Shown here: positions 22,678-32,470 of the stretch, one piece after another
Layout of the letters: each line of letters starts with the position of its first letter
How positions within the stretch are numbered: the first letter of the stretch is position 1
Origin: Synechococcus sp. 8F6
GTDB lineage: Bacteria > Cyanobacteriota > Cyanobacteriia > PCC-6307 > Cyanobiaceae
Length of the DNA stretch: 64,000 nt
Assembly: GCF_002252665.1 (NCBI RefSeq)
Contig: NZ_NQKZ01000007.1
Span: 58,456-122,455, forward strand
Reading direction: 5' to 3'
Program-made: the position numbers and the translations under genes
Notes under the pieces: model-generated
Databases searched by the model: none
Seen by the model: the letters and a program-made list of their open reading frames with translations, nothing else
Told to the model about the DNA's origin: nothing

Positions 22678-25181
22678 GGCTGGCGCTCCGCCCCGGGGAT
22701 CGCTTGCCAGTTGGTGTGGGTGGCCCACAGGGCCCAGATCGCCATCGCCCGCAGGTAGTGGCAGGCCCGGAAGGTGTTGACCCCGGTGATGGCTTCCGGG
22801 GTGCGGAACTGCAGGCCGCCGCTGTACACCTGCTCGACCACGGCAGCGGAGATGGCGAAGGCGGTGTCGGTTTCGCCCATCAGGCGGTAGTAGGCCGCCA
22901 GGCCGAAGTTGATACCGGTCCACACCTCCAGCGGGTGGGTGCCGTTGGGATCGAGGGGCGTGCCGTCGCGGCGTAGGCCGTTGGCCACGCCGAGCGTGCC
23001 GCCCTGGAAGCCCTCGAAGCAGGCCTCCTTCACGGCCCGCAGCGCACTCTGGGCCCGGTCGGTGGCGACCACCGGCGGCAGACCCAGCAGCCGGGCGTAG
23101 AAATCACCGCAGAGCTGGTCGGCCATCACCACGGGCGTGCCGCTCTCGGCGTCGATGTTGTAGTACTCGCCGTTCCACAGCAGTGGGTCGAAGTTGGCCC
23201 GGCTCTGCTCCAGCCAGCTGCCGAATTCGCGCTGCTCGCCGCTCGTGTCGAGCCCCAGCTCCAACTGCAGCTGCTGGGCCATCGCCAGGGCGGCTTCCAG
23301 GGCTGCGATCCAGAGGGCGCCGCAGTAGGCGCTCACGCCCTTCAGCGGCCAGTCGTCGAAGGTCTGGTCGGGGGCGCCGCCGTTGTCGGGTAGGCCGTCG
23401 TTGTTGGCATCGAAGCCCTTCAGATACCGCAGGGCCTGCACCGCCGCCGGCCAGCAGGACGCCAGAAAGCTGAGGTCTTCGCCGCTTGGGGCCAGCTTGA
23501 AGGTGCGCCACACCTGCAGCATGTAGTCGCTGGCCAAGTCCTTCCAGAGGTTGCAGTCTTGATAGGCGGTGTAATTGGTGGCTTCAAACGGCCGCTCGTT
23601 GGGGGCGCCCAGATCGTGCGGTGTGGCGCCGGCCACCTTGCGGGGGGCCTCCACCCGGCCCTTGCCCTGGGTGAAATACCAGCCGATCGGCCGGGGAGTG
23701 GCATCGGCGGCCGGGATGGCGCGGGCGAAGCTGCGCAGCACGGCCTTGTCGAGCTCTGGCCAGAGCTGCAGCAGGGCAAACGAGCCGTAGAGCCGCACGT
23801 CGAGGCTTTCGTACCAGGCGTAGTCGAGGCACTCCAACACCCCAAACTGACCCACCGGATCGCCGCTGCTGGCGGCGGTCCAGAGACTGCCGCCGCTGGC
23901 CAGGTCGTAGAGCTCGTTGAACAGCGCCATGCGCAGGGCGTCGGGCAGATCCGTGCGCTCCAGCACCGGCCGTTGCCAGGCATCGATCTGGGCGCGCCAA
24001 TCGCGCCAGTCGCGCAGGGCCTCGGCGGCGATGGCAGCGGCGCTGCCGGCCTTTCCGCCAAAAAAGTCGGTGTAGCGGCGCAGGGCCCGGGTGCCGGTGG
24101 CGAAGGCCGTGACCGGCAGGTCCCAGCTGATCACCAGGGGGATCTCGATGCTGGCGCCAGGCTCCAGCTGGCACTTCACCGCCAGGGCGGCGCTGCTGGG
24201 GTCGCCCTCGCCGCTGCGGCGGTCGTTGTTGCTGTCGGGGATCGAGCCATCGCGGGCGAAGGGCTCCCATAGCTCGGCGCCGCTGCCGTGGGGGTTCCAG
24301 CGGCTGCAGCGCTGCACCTCCAGGTGATCGGGGGCTGCGAGGCACCACTGCCCCTCCCCTTCCGCGATCGGCGTGGAGCGATCACCCTCCAGCAGCACGC
24401 CGCGCAGGTTCTCCCCATCCACCCAGCGGTTGCGCTGGCCCTTGCTGAGGCCGATCGCCGGCACGTAGTTGTGCTCCGGGCTGCCGTCGTCGCGAAACTG
24501 GACTGCCGCGGTGGGATCGGTGTTGCTGAACCAGCCCGTGGTGTTGCGCCAGCTCAGCAGCAGGGAGAGGTCGAGGGGGCGGTCGGTGGGGTTGGTCAGC
24601 GTCCAGACGAACACCGCCACCGGGTAGCTGGTGCGCTGGTAGTCGCCAGGCAGGATCGGACTGAAGGCCTCACAGCTCACCTCGGCTTCAAACACCCCCT
24701 CGTAGCTGGTGCTGCTCAGGGGGTAGCGGGCGGTGTAGGTGCCGGTGGGTTGCTCAGCGGTGCTGGCGGGGTACCAGCTCCAGGCGCTGAGGGGCTCGCT
24801 GCCCTCGGGGCGGGAGGCATCGGCCGCCGGCTTCACCGCCAGGGCGTGGGCACGGCTCTGGGTCCCGTCGCTTTCAAACAGGGCGAACTGGCAGTCGGGC
24901 AGGGTGCCAAACCAGTGCTCGCCGCCGTCGAGGTGCCAGAGGTTGAAGCTGCCGTCGGGGGCTCGGCCGATGCAGCCGGCACCGAAGCCCCCCAGGGGCA
25001 TGCCGTGGTTGGGGCCGTCGTCGAGGTTGCTGGCGTAGCGCACCGTGAAGGGCTGCTGCCAGCCCAGGCCGAAGGGGCGGCTCCAGCTGGCGGCCGGTGC
25101 GGTCCACCTGCTGGTGCCCGTCCGGCGGCCCCCTTTCCCCTGGAGTAGGGAGGTCAGGGCGGAGAGGCCGAAGCGCGCCAT
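22674..25181 (-). CDS. GH116 non-lysosomal glucosylceramidase-like beta-glycosidase
   Basis: The 835-residue protein matches bacterial GH116 enzymes related to human GBA2. The N-terminal beta-domain contains HGMPLGGFGAGCIGRAPDGS and FNLWHLDGGEHWFG. The C-terminal (alpha/alpha)6 barrel contains the nucleophile E423 (LFNELYDLASGGSLW) and acid/base D609 (GAPDQTFDDWPLKGVSAYC). Both catalytic residues are present, so it should be an active beta-glucosidase or beta-xylosidase. No signal peptide is obvious, suggesting a cytoplasmic enzyme acting on glucosides. It is followed by an overlapping exported DUF3122 gene. Confidence 0.92.
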   Translation of the reverse strand: MARFGLSALTSLLQGKGGRRTGTSRWTAPAASWSRPFGLGWQQPFTVRYASNLDDGPNHGMPLGGFGAGCIGRAPDGSFNLWHLDGGEHWFGTLPDCQFALFESDGTQSRAHALAVKPAADASRPEGSEPLSAWSWYPASTAEQPTGTYTARYPLSSTSYEGVFEAEVSCEAFSPILPGDYQRTSYPVAVFVWTLTNPTDRPLDLSLLLSWRNTTGWFSNTDPTAAVQFRDDGSPEHNYVPAIGLSKGQRNRWVDGENLRGVLLEGDRSTPIAEGEGQWCLAAPDHLEVQRCSRWNPHGSGAELWEPFARDGSIPDSNNDRRSGEGDPSSAALAVKCQLEPGASIEIPLVISWDLPVTAFATGTRALRRYTDFFGGKAGSAAAIAAEALRDWRDWRAQIDAWQRPVLERTDLPDALRMALFNELYDLASGGSLWTAASSGDPVGQFGVLECLDYAWYESLDVRLYGSFALLQLWPELDKAVLRSFARAIPAADATPRPIGWYFTQGKGRVEAPRKVAGATPHDLGAPNERPFEATNYTAYQDCNLWKDLASDYMLQVWRTFKLAPSGEDLSFLASCWPAAVQALRYLKGFDANNDGLPDNGGAPDQTFDDWPLKGVSAYCGALWIAALEAALAMAQQLQLELGLDTSGEQREFGSWLEQSRANFDPLLWNGEYYNIDAESGTPVVMADQLCGDFYARLLGLPPVVATDRAQSALRAVKEACFEGFQGGTLGVANGLRRDGTPLDPNGTHPLEVWTGINFGLAAYYRLMGETDTAFAISAAVVEQVYSGGLQFRTPEAITGVNTFRACHYLRAMAIWALWATHTNWQAIPGAERQP

Positions 25182-25208
25182 GGGGCCAGAAAAGGTGCGC
25201 CCAGCTTG

Positions 25209-25484
25209 TCAGAGGTCGTTGGCTGGGGGCTGGAAGCCGCCCTGCACCTCCTGATCCACCAGGGCATCGAGGGTGACGGCGGAGCGCACCAGGGCCTGGT
25301 AGCGCTGCACCACCCGGCGGTTGCGCTCGATCCAGTTGCCGGGATCGCCGCTGGGCAGGCCCGTGCCATCGCCGGCCAGCAGCTCCAGGTCGCCCTGCTG
25401 GGCCAGCAGGGCGAGCACGAGGTCGTGGATGCGCTGGCGGCGGTTGTTCATGGCCAGGCTGAAGGGCACTCGGCTGAGCATCAT
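25209..25484 (-). CDS. Conserved hypothetical protein, 91 aa
   Basis: The product has MNNRRQRIHDLVLALLAQQG, then GNWIERNRRVVQRYQALVRS and LDALVDQEVQGGF. It is helical, without transmembrane segments or known motifs. The start may be ATG 25484 or a later ATG (25451, MNNRRQ). The gene ends 27 bp before glucosylceramidase on the same strand and is divergent from cobL. I cannot assign a function. Confidence 0.65.
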   Translation of the reverse strand: MMLSRVPFSLAMNNRRQRIHDLVLALLAQQGDLELLAGDGTGLPSGDPGNWIERNRRVVQRYQALVRSAVTLDALVDQEVQGGFQPPANDL

Positions 25485-25522
25485 GGCTCCAGTAACCGTG
25501 AAGCGCCCTGGCGCAGCAGGCT

Positions 25523-26836
25523 GTGTTGGAGGTGATCGGCACCGATGCCAGTGGCTTGGCCGCTCTGGCTCCCCGGGCCCTGGAGCTGGTGCGCCGGGCA
25601 CGGCTGGTGGTGGCGCCGGCGCGGCTGCTGGGGCCGTTGGAGCCTTGGTGGCACGCGGAGCAGGCGGCCGGGCGCATCGCCCAGGAGCAACCCTGCCCGG
25701 CGCTGCTGGCCAGCGACCGGCCGGATCAGATCGTCGGCCCCTTGGAGCAGGCCCTGGCCAGCGGCGAGCCGGCGGTGCTGCTGGCCAGCGGTGATCCGCT
25801 CTGGTTTGGCATCGGCCGGTTGTTGCTGCAGCGCTTCCCGGCGGCCCAGCTGCGCTTTCATCCGGCCCCCAGCTCGCTGCAGCTGGCCTTCGCCCGGATC
25901 GGCCGCCCCTGGCAGGACGCCAGCTGGATCAGCCTGCACGGCCGCGACCCGGAGCCCCTGGCCGCCGCCTTGCAGAAAAGGCCCGCCGCCCTGGCGGTGC
26001 TCACCGATCCGAGCCGGGGCGGGGCCGAGGAGGCGCGGCGGATCCTGGCGGCCTCAGGGCTGGAGGCGGCCTATGCCGTTTGGCTGTGCGAGCGGCTGGG
26101 GCATCCCGAGGAGCGGGTGCAGCGGCTCGCCCCGCAGGCGGCGCTGCCCACCGCAGTCGATCCCCTGCACCTGGTGCTGTTGATCGCCGAGCCGCCGGCG
26201 CCCCCCGCCGATCCGGCGGCTCTGCCCCTGTTCGGCCTCGACGATGGCCTGTTCCTCCAGCACGACGACCGCCCGGGCCTGATGACCAAGCGGGAGGTGC
26301 GCATCCAGCTGCTGGCCGATCTGGAGCTGCCCGAGCGCGGCGTGCTGTGGGACATCGGCGCCGGTGTGGGCTCGGTGGGCCTGGAGGCCCTGCGGCTGCG
26401 GCCTGGCCTGGCGGGCTGGTTGTTGGAGGCGCGGGGCGGTTCGGCGGCGCTGATCGCCGCCAATGCCGAACGGCTGGGGGTGCGGCCAGCGGGGATCCAC
26501 GAGGGCCGGGCGCCCGACGCCCTGTCGGCGCTGCCCGATCCGGATCGGGTGCTGCTTGGTGGTGGTGGCCGCGAGCGGGCGGCCGTGCTGGCGGCGGTGC
26601 TGCAGCGGCTGCGGCCTGGCGGCGTGGTGGTGATCCCCCTGGCCACCGTGGAGGCCCTGGCGGAGCTGCGGCCCCTGCTGGAGCAGGCCGGCTGCCGGGT
26701 GGCGGTGGGCCAGCATCAGGCCTGGCGGGGGGCGCCCTTGGCCGACGGCACCCGCCTGGCGCCGCTCAATCCTGTGCTGGTGTTGAAGGGGAGGCTTTCC
26801 CAAGCGGCTCAATCCGCACCGGGCTGCCCACCGTGA
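25523..26836 (+). CDS. cobL: Precorrin-6Y C5,15-methyltransferase (decarboxylating), CbiE-CbiT fusion
   Basis: The 437-residue protein fuses a CbiE-type tetrapyrrole methylase (residues about 1-200; VLLASGDPLWFGIGRLL is the GDP-x-(W/F)-x-G-I motif) to a CbiT-type class I methyltransferase (about 235-437; GVLWDIGAGVGSVGLEALRL as the SAM motif and RVLLGGGGRERAAVLAAVLQ). It methylates C5 and C15 and decarboxylates precorrin-6Y or its cobalt form in corrin synthesis. Translation starts at a GTG. cobQ is also in this window, about 32 kb away. The 3' end overlaps the convergent DUF192 gene by 71 bp. Confidence 0.94.
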   Translation: MLEVIGTDASGLAALAPRALELVRRARLVVAPARLLGPLEPWWHAEQAAGRIAQEQPCPALLASDRPDQIVGPLEQALASGEPAVLLASGDPLWFGIGRLLLQRFPAAQLRFHPAPSSLQLAFARIGRPWQDASWISLHGRDPEPLAAALQKRPAALAVLTDPSRGGAEEARRILAASGLEAAYAVWLCERLGHPEERVQRLAPQAALPTAVDPLHLVLLIAEPPAPPADPAALPLFGLDDGLFLQHDDRPGLMTKREVRIQLLADLELPERGVLWDIGAGVGSVGLEALRLRPGLAGWLLEARGGSAALIAANAERLGVRPAGIHEGRAPDALSALPDPDRVLLGGGGRERAAVLAAVLQRLRPGGVVVIPLATVEALAELRPLLEQAGCRVAVGQHQAWRGAPLADGTRLAPLNPVLVLKGRLSQAAQSAPGCPP

Positions 26837-27266
26837 TCCCCAGGGCTTCGGCCTGGCCGGCGGCCAGTTCGAGCACGCCGTCCACCGCTTGGTCGGGGCC
26901 GTAGCTGCGGCAGGGCAGCTGAAGGCAGGGTTGGGTGTGGGCCTCGATCGCCACCACCCGGTTGCCTTGCACAAACAGCATGTCGAGGGGTTCGGGGGTG
27001 CGGTGCATCCAGAACCGCGCCAGCGAGGGCGGGCTGTAGGGGAACCACATGCCCCGCAGGGGCGGCAGGGGCGGCCGCAGCTGCAGGCCCTTGCTCTGTT
27101 TCTCGGGGGTGTCGGCCACCTCCAGGGCGATGCAGCGTTGGGGATGCAGCGGGGCCAGGCACCACTGGGCCGTGATCGGTAGCCATTGGGGCGGGGGCGT
27201 GAAGCCGCTCAGCAGCAGGGCCAGGGCCGCCTGCCCGCACCAGCGCAGCTGGGAACGGACACCCAT
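26766..27266 (-). CDS. DUF192 family exported protein
   Basis: The 166-residue protein has an N-terminal hydrophobic segment (LRWCGQAALALLLSGF) that looks like a signal peptide or lipoprotein-like anchor, then the DUF192 domain: EVADTPEKQSKGLQLRPPLP, GMWFPYSPPSLARFWMHRT, PLDMLFVQGNRVVAI and VLELAAGQAEALGITVG. The function of DUF192 is unknown. The ATG shares one base with the stop of the response-regulator gene upstream (TGATG), indicating coupled expression. Confidence 0.92.
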   Translation of the reverse strand: MGVRSQLRWCGQAALALLLSGFTPPPQWLPITAQWCLAPLHPQRCIALEVADTPEKQSKGLQLRPPLPPLRGMWFPYSPPSLARFWMHRTPEPLDMLFVQGNRVVAIEAHTQPCLQLPCRSYGPDQAVDGVLELAAGQAEALGITVGSPVRIEPLGKASPSTPAQD

Positions 27267-27952
27267 CAGCTGCGCGCCTCCAGCGGGGGCAGGCGCTCGC
27301 TGAGGCAGTAGCCCTGGCCGCGGATCGTGTGGATCAGCCGCCGCTCGCCGCCCTCCTCCAGCTTCTGGCGCAGATAGCGCACGTACACCTCAATCACGTT
27401 GCTGGTGGTGGCCTGATCGTCGTTCCACACCTGGCGCAGGATCAGCTCGCGGCCCACCACCGTGCCCTTGCGCTCCAGCAGCAGGAGCAGCAGTTGGTAT
27501 TCCCGCGCCGTTAGGCCCACCGGCCGGGGGCCGCGTTTCACCTGGCGCGTGCTGGGGTTCACCACCAGATCGCCCACCTGCAGCAATTGGGCCGGCACGT
27601 TGGTGCGGCGCGTTAGATCCAGGTGCAGTCGCAACCGCATCAGCAGGTCGCTGGGGCCGAGGCTCGAGAGCCAGAAGTCGTCGGCACCCGAGCTGAGGCA
27701 ATGGATGCGGGCCTCCACCGTGTCGTTGCCCACGTCGAGCAGCAGCGGAATGGTGCCCCACTGCGCCCGCAATGCGCCGATCCGCCCGGCCTCTCCTGCC
27801 GACAGCAGCACGGCATCGGGGCTGGCAGCCGAGTCCTGGCCAGCGCCGATCCCCAGCTGGGCTTCGCTGCTGCAGGCGTAGCCCGAGGCTTCCAGTCGGG
27901 CCGCCAGCGCCTCGGCTTCCGGGCCCACCAGCAGGATCAGGGCTTCGCTCAT
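27266..27952 (-). CDS. OmpR-family response regulator with a degenerate receiver domain
   Basis: The 228-residue protein has a receiver-like N-terminus and a normal OmpR/PhoB winged-helix DNA-binding C-terminus ([51 protein letters not shown]). The receiver lacks the phosphorylation site: the position of the phosphoryl Asp is Ser51 ([12 protein letters not shown]). The acidic pair near residue 10 is VGPEAE and the conserved Lys near residue 100 is replaced in [12 protein letters not shown]. It probably acts independently of phosphorylation, like NblR-type atypical cyanobacterial regulators, though I do not assign that name. No histidine kinase is adjacent. It overlaps nadK upstream by 4 bp. 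Confidence 0.9.
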   Translation of the reverse strand: MSEALILLVGPEAEALAARLEASGYACSSEAQLGIGAGQDSAASPDAVLLSAGEAGRIGALRAQWGTIPLLLDVGNDTVEARIHCLSSGADDFWLSSLGPSDLLMRLRLHLDLTRRTNVPAQLLQVGDLVVNPSTRQVKRGPRPVGLTAREYQLLLLLLERKGTVVGRELILRQVWNDDQATTSNVIEVYVRYLRQKLEEGGERRLIHTIRGQGYCLSERLPPLEARS

Positions 27953-28866
27953 GGTGCGGTGCCGTTGCCGGGCTTGGCCACGTGGGGCAGGCCCCAGCCC
28001 AGTTTGTTGCGTAGCACCTGGAAAAACTCATGGTCGGCCAGGCGCACAAAGCGCACCGGCTGCTCGCTGCGGCGCACCAGCACCCGGTCTTCCGGCCAGA
28101 TGTAGCAACCGGCGCTGCCGTCCACCACCATCATCAGCCGCTCCGGTGTGGCCGGAAACACCGTCACCGGCTCCCGGTCGCTGAACACCAGGGCCCGAGA
28201 GGCCAGGGAGTGGGGTGCGATCGGCGTGAGCTGCAGCACCGGGCAATCCGGCGTGATCACCGGGCCACCGGCGCTGAGGGCATAGGCGGTGGAGCCGGTG
28301 GGGGTGGAGAGGATCACGCCGTCGGCGGCGATGTCCACCGGGGCGTGACGGCCCACGGCGATCTCGAAATGGCACATCGAGGTGAGCGGCTCGCGGTGCA
28401 GGGCCATCTCGTTGAGGCACAGCACCTCCCAGCGCCGCTGGTCGCCGCGCATCACGCTGACGATTAAGGATGTGCGCTCCTCCACCGTCCATTCGCCGCT
28501 GAGCACCTGGTCGAGGGCCGTTTCCAGCTGGTGCAGGTAGGCCTCGGCCAGAAAACCCAGATGGCCGGTGTTGACCGTGAGAATCGGCACGCCAACGGGC
28601 GCGGTTTGGCGGGCGGCCGAAAGCACGGTGCCGTCGCCGCCGAGCACCACCGCCAGGCTGAGGTCGCGATCGAAGCCCGCCGGCACGCAGGCCGTGTAGC
28701 CACGGGTGCGCAGGTGCTGGTCGGGGTTGGCGAAGCCCACCATGCCGCCGGAGCTGCTCACCCGCACCACGCCATAGCCCGCCGCCGTGAAGCGCGCCTC
28801 AATGGCATCGGCGGTGGCCAGGGCCAGGTCCTTGCCGTCATTCACGATCAGTCCGACGCGGGGCAC
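27949..28866 (-). CDS. nadK: NAD kinase
   Basis: The 305-residue enzyme phosphorylates NAD to NADP. It contains the family signature [20 protein letters not shown] (GGDGT), [14 protein letters not shown], the conserved [20 protein letters not shown] block and a C-terminal beta region ([20 protein letters not shown]). The frame is open further upstream but the conserved start is [12 protein letters not shown], so I chose the GTG at 28866. The stop overlaps the response-regulator start (ATGA). Cyanobacteria usually carry two NAD kinases; this window shows one. Confidence 0.95.
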   Translation of the reverse strand: MPRVGLIVNDGKDLALATADAIEARFTAAGYGVVRVSSSGGMVGFANPDQHLRTRGYTACVPAGFDRDLSLAVVLGGDGTVLSAARQTAPVGVPILTVNTGHLGFLAEAYLHQLETALDQVLSGEWTVEERTSLIVSVMRGDQRRWEVLCLNEMALHREPLTSMCHFEIAVGRHAPVDIAADGVILSTPTGSTAYALSAGGPVITPDCPVLQLTPIAPHSLASRALVFSDREPVTVFPATPERLMMVVDGSAGCYIWPEDRVLVRRSEQPVRFVRLADHEFFQVLRNKLGWGLPHVAKPGNGTAP

Positions 28867-28933
28867 CGATCGGGGGCGCGGAGGGCAGTCTGAGTTTATG
28901 GGGGGGCTGGTTGGATGGGCCTTGGCGGTCTGC

Positions 28934-29941
28934 TCAGAACTGCTCCAGAAAGCGCAGATCGCTGGTGTAGAGGCGGCGGATGTCGTCGATGCCGTGGCGC
29001 ACCATGCAGAACCGTTCCACCCCAAGGCCAGCGGCAAAGCCGCTCCAGCGCTCGGGATCGAGGCCCATGCCCGTGAGCACGGCGGGGTCGACCATGCCGC
29101 AACCCATCACCTCCAGCCAGCGGCCGCGCCACTGCACATCCACCTCGGCGCTGGGCTCGGTGAAGGGGAAGTAGCTGGCGCGGAAGCGCACCGGCAGATC
29201 GCCGAAGAACTGCTGCAGGAAGGCGGTCACCGTGCCGCGCAGGTGGCTGAAATCCAGGCCCTCATCGATGGCCAGCACCTCCACCTGGTGGAACACCGGC
29301 GAGTGGGTGGCATCCACCGCGTCGCGGCGATACACCCGGCCCGGGGCGATCACCCGCACCGGCGGCGGGTTGTTTTCCAGATAGCGGATCTGCACGGGCG
29401 AGGTGTGGGTGCGCAGCAGCCGGCCGTCCTCCAGGTAGAAGGTGTCCTGCATGTCCCGGGCCGGATGATGCTCCGGGATGTTGAGGGCGGTGAAGTTGTA
29501 GTAGTCGCTTTCGATCTCAGGGCCTTCTGACACCCGATAGCCGAGACCGGCAAAGATGTCGGTGATCTCCTCGATCGTGCTGATCAGCGGGTGGCGGTGG
29601 CCCGGCGGCGTGTAGCTGCAGGGGGCTGTGACGTCGAGGGTTTCGCGGGCAATGCGCTCAGCCATGGCGGCGCTTTTAACAGCGGTCAGGCGCTCGCCCA
29701 GCAGAGCCTGCACCTGCTCCTTGAGCACATTGGCCCGCTGGCCGATCAGCGGTCGCTCGTCGCCGGGCAATTTGCCCATCGCCCCGAGCACCCCCGACAG
29801 ACGCCCTTTCTTGCCCAGCAACCCCACCCGCAGCTCCTCGAGCTCAGCGGCGGTGCTGGCCGCGGAGATCTCTGCCGCGGCCTGGGTTTCCAGCTCCTGG
29901 AGCTGGTTGGTGAGCTGCTGCAGGGACACGGTGGCGCTCAC
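28934..29941 (-). CDS. pheS: Phenylalanyl-tRNA synthetase alpha subunit
   Basis: The 335-residue subunit of the (alpha-beta)2 synthetase has an N-terminal coiled coil (about 1-85) and a class II catalytic core. Motif 2 contains [20 protein letters not shown] and [20 protein letters not shown]; motif 3 contains [20 protein letters not shown]. The frame is open far upstream, but family length is reached from a GTG at 29941 (VSATVSLQQ) or 12 bp later; I use the first. It lies 67 bp upstream of nadK on the same strand. pheT is not in this window. Confidence 0.96.
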   Translation of the reverse strand: MSATVSLQQLTNQLQELETQAAAEISAASTAAELEELRVGLLGKKGRLSGVLGAMGKLPGDERPLIGQRANVLKEQVQALLGERLTAVKSAAMAERIARETLDVTAPCSYTPPGHRHPLISTIEEITDIFAGLGYRVSEGPEIESDYYNFTALNIPEHHPARDMQDTFYLEDGRLLRTHTSPVQIRYLENNPPPVRVIAPGRVYRRDAVDATHSPVFHQVEVLAIDEGLDFSHLRGTVTAFLQQFFGDLPVRFRASYFPFTEPSAEVDVQWRGRWLEVMGCGMVDPAVLTGMGLDPERWSGFAAGLGVERFCMVRHGIDDIRRLYTSDLRFLEQF

Positions 29942-30025
29942 GGCTGAGGCGGAGGGAGTGCCGACTGTAAGGAGCCGCCCCAGACCCAACCCCAGTACCG
30001 TTGCAGCGAGATGGCGCTGGGCCTG

Positions 30026-30811
30026 ATGGCACCACTCAGGATCCTGATCAGCAACGACGACGGGGTCTTCGCTGAGGGCATCCGCACCCTGGCCAATGCG
30101 GCCCTGGCCCGCGGCCACCAGGTGAGTGTGGTGTGTCCGGATCAGGAGCGCTCCGCCACAGGCCATGGCCTCACCCTGCACACCCCCATCCGGGCGGAAC
30201 GGGCCGATGAGCTGTTCGACGATGGGGTGCAGGCCTGGGCCTGCAGCGGCACCCCCTCCGACTGCGTCAAGCTGGCGCTCTTCTCCCTGCTCGAGGAGTG
30301 GCCGGATCTGGTGCTCTCCGGCATCAACCACGGCCCCAACCTGGGCACCGATGTGCTCTATTCCGGCACGGTGAGCGCGGCGATGGAGGGCACGATCGAG
30401 GGCCTGCCCGCCCTGGCGGTGAGCAGTGCCGACTTCCAATGGCGCCAGTTTGCGCCGGCAGCAAGCTTGGCCCTCGATGTGGCCGAGCGGATGCTGGCCG
30501 AGGGCTGGCCGGAGCGCATGCTGCTTAACCTCAATGTGCCGCCCCGGCCGGCGGAAGCGATCGGGCCGCTGCGCTGGTGCCGTGCGGCGGTGCGCCGCTA
30601 CACCGATCAATTTGAGCAGCGGGTGGATCCCCGCGGGCACACCTACTACTGGCTGGCTGGCGAGGTCGTCAACGACCTGGAGGCCGAGGTGTCCGGGCCG
30701 GCGGCCTGGCCCACCGACGTGGCCCAGATCAACGGCGGCGGTGCCTCGCTGACACCGCTGCAACCCGACATCTTCTGGCGCGGCGCCACCCGTGACCTGC
30801 CCGAGCCGTGA
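30026..30811 (+). CDS. surE: 5'/3'-nucleotidase SurE
   Basis: The 261-residue metal-dependent phosphatase carries [20 protein letters not shown] (metal-binding DD), [30 protein letters not shown] and [20 protein letters not shown] (N-x-G-x-N motif). It removes phosphate from nucleoside monophosphates and related compounds. The ATG at 30026 places the start one residue block before the conserved RILISNDD; an ATG 15 bp upstream is also possible. It is divergent from pheS, with the promoter in the short gap. Confidence 0.95.
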   Translation: MAPLRILISNDDGVFAEGIRTLANAALARGHQVSVVCPDQERSATGHGLTLHTPIRAERADELFDDGVQAWACSGTPSDCVKLALFSLLEEWPDLVLSGINHGPNLGTDVLYSGTVSAAMEGTIEGLPALAVSSADFQWRQFAPAASLALDVAERMLAEGWPERMLLNLNVPPRPAEAIGPLRWCRAAVRRYTDQFEQRVDPRGHTYYWLAGEVVNDLEAEVSGPAAWPTDVAQINGGGASLTPLQPDIFWRGATRDLPEP

Positions 30812-30832
30812 ACGATCAGGTTGAGCGGTCGA

Positions 30833-31414
30833 TCAGGCTGATCGGTAAATCCGTTGCAGCATCCACAGGCTGATCCATAGCCCGATCAGGTGGGCAAACA
30901 GCACCTGGGTGTTGCCCAGCACCGAAAGCATCTCGATCGAGGTGATCGGCAGCCCCACCAGTCGTCCAGCCGTGCCAGGGGCCGACTGGATCTGCGCCCC
31001 GAAGAAGCCCGGCACCTGCTGGGAGGCCTGCACGAACAGGCTGCCCGCGAGCGACTGATAGCCCAACACCGCCAGGGTGAGTCCAACCAGGTCGGCGAAC
31101 ACGCCGCGTTTGATCAGCCGGGCCGTTTCGCCCTTGCTGGGGTGCACGGGGCTGGCCAAGGCCCGTCCGCAGCGCACCACCAGCCAGCTCTGCCAGATGC
31201 ACCAGAGCAGCAGCAGGAAGGCCAGGGTGGTGAGCGAAATGCCCGGCCCCAGGCCCAGGGCCCGGGCCGAATTGGCGGCAAGGCGACCGCCGATGTTGTT
31301 GAACAGCTGCACGCCCACCACCACAACACCCAGCACCACCTGGGCCCAGAAGCGCACCCAGCCCATGCGCCGCAGCGCTGCGGCAATCAGCTGCAGGTCG
31401 AGGCGGTCAGCCAT
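30833..31414 (-). CDS. DUF3611 membrane protein, TIC21/PIC1-like
   Basis: The 193-residue protein has four hydrophobic helices (about 20-40, 60-80, 110-130, 165-185) with the family elements RFWAQVVLGVVVVGVQLFNN and ADLVGLTLAVLGYQSLAGSL, ending QVLFAHLIGLWISLWMLQRI. DUF3611 includes plant chloroplast TIC21/PIC1, described as an import component or iron permease, and cyanobacterial homologues implicated in iron uptake. Role here is inferred from the family only. It converges on surE and is divergent from ribF. Confidence 0.88.
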   Translation of the reverse strand: MADRLDLQLIAAALRRMGWVRFWAQVVLGVVVVGVQLFNNIGGRLAANSARALGLGPGISLTTLAFLLLLWCIWQSWLVVRCGRALASPVHPSKGETARLIKRGVFADLVGLTLAVLGYQSLAGSLFVQASQQVPGFFGAQIQSAPGTAGRLVGLPITSIEMLSVLGNTQVLFAHLIGLWISLWMLQRIYRSA

Positions 31415-31450
31415 TCAGCCATCGCGAGAACAACAGGTCCCAAAGGTGCC

Positions 31451-32470
31451 ATGGGAAGATCGCTTTGGCTCCTGTTGCCTTTGGGTTCCGTAGCGTTGAT
31501 ACCCCTGCGATCACCCCAGGAGGCGCGGCGGCCCACGGCCATTGCCCTCGGCAGCTTCGACGGCCTGCATCAGGGACACCGCCGCGTGATCGCGGCCGTC
31601 ACCGGAGCTGCGGGCGGGGCGACGCCGACGGTGGTCAGCTTCTGGCCCCATCCGCGCGAGGTGCTGTACGGCGAGCCGCGACTGCGGCTGGATCTGCCCG
31701 CCGAGAAGCTGCATCTGCTCGAACCCCTCGGCATTGAGCAGCTGGTGCTGGTGCCTTTCACCCGCGAGCTGGCGGCCCTCAGCCCCGAGGCGTTCGTGGA
31801 GCAGGTGCTGGTGGGCCAGCTGGGGGCCCAGCGCGTTGCCGTGGGTGACAACTTCCGCTTCGGGGCCGGCCGCAGTGGCGACAGCCACACGCTGGCAGCG
31901 ATCGGCCAGCGCCACGGCATCGACGTGCAGGTGCTGCCGATGCTCTGGGACGGCCAGGAGCGGGTGAGCAGCAGCCGCATCCGCCGGGCCCTGGCGGCGG
32001 GGGATGTGGCCGAGGCCCGGCGGCTGCTGGAGCGGCCCTATCGCTTCAGCGGCCGGGTGGTGCGGGGCCGGGGGTTGGGTCGGGAGCTCGGCTGGCCCAC
32101 CGCCAACCTGCAGGTGGACGGGCGCAAGTTTCTCCCCCTCGAGGGGGTGTATGCCGCTGCGGCAACGGTGGCCGGTGGGCCGCTGCTGCCGGCCGTGATG
32201 AACCTCGGCCCCCAGCCCACCGTCGATCCGATGGCGCCCTCGGCGGTGGAGGTGCACCTGCTGGATCGCCGCCTGGAGCTCGACGGCCTGGAGCTGGTGG
32301 TGGAGCCGCTCCAGCTGCTGCGCCGCCAGCAGACCTTCGCCAGCTTCGAGGCGTTGAGTGCCCAGATCGCCCGCGATGCCGACGAGGCCCGGGCCCTAAC
32401 CGCCGGGATAGGCGTGGGTCAGGCCCCAGCCGATGAAGGTGGCGATCCCGCCGAGCAGCAGAATCCCTGA
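31451..32470 (+). CDS. ribF: Bifunctional riboflavin kinase / FAD synthetase
   Basis: The protein (up to 339 residues) makes FMN and then FAD. The N-terminal nucleotidyltransferase has ALGSFDGLHQGHRRVI (G-x-FDG-x-H-x-GH), ELAALSPEAFVEQVLVGQL, GDNFRFG and SSSRIR. The C-terminal flavokinase has GRVVRGRGLGRELGWPTANL and VMNLGPQPTV. Translation may begin at ATG 31451 or at TTG 31496 (before IPLRSPQEARRPTA), which fits homologues better. The last 25 or so residues, after DADEARAL, are unusual and overlap a small membrane-protein frame on the opposite strand. Confidence 0.95.
   Translation: MGRSLWLLLPLGSVALIPLRSPQEARRPTAIALGSFDGLHQGHRRVIAAVTGAAGGATPTVVSFWPHPREVLYGEPRLRLDLPAEKLHLLEPLGIEQLVLVPFTRELAALSPEAFVEQVLVGQLGAQRVAVGDNFRFGAGRSGDSHTLAAIGQRHGIDVQVLPMLWDGQERVSSSRIRRALAAGDVAEARRLLERPYRFSGRVVRGRGLGRELGWPTANLQVDGRKFLPLEGVYAAAATVAGGPLLPAVMNLGPQPTVDPMAPSAVEVHLLDRRLELDGLELVVEPLQLLRRQQTFASFEALSAQIARDADEARALTAGIGVGQAPADEGGDPAEQQNP

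Noticed and set aside
28934..30763. Very long minus-strand extension upstream of pheS
   Set aside because: The extra 270 residues are antisense to surE and show no family features; PheS has its normal length from the GTG at 29941.
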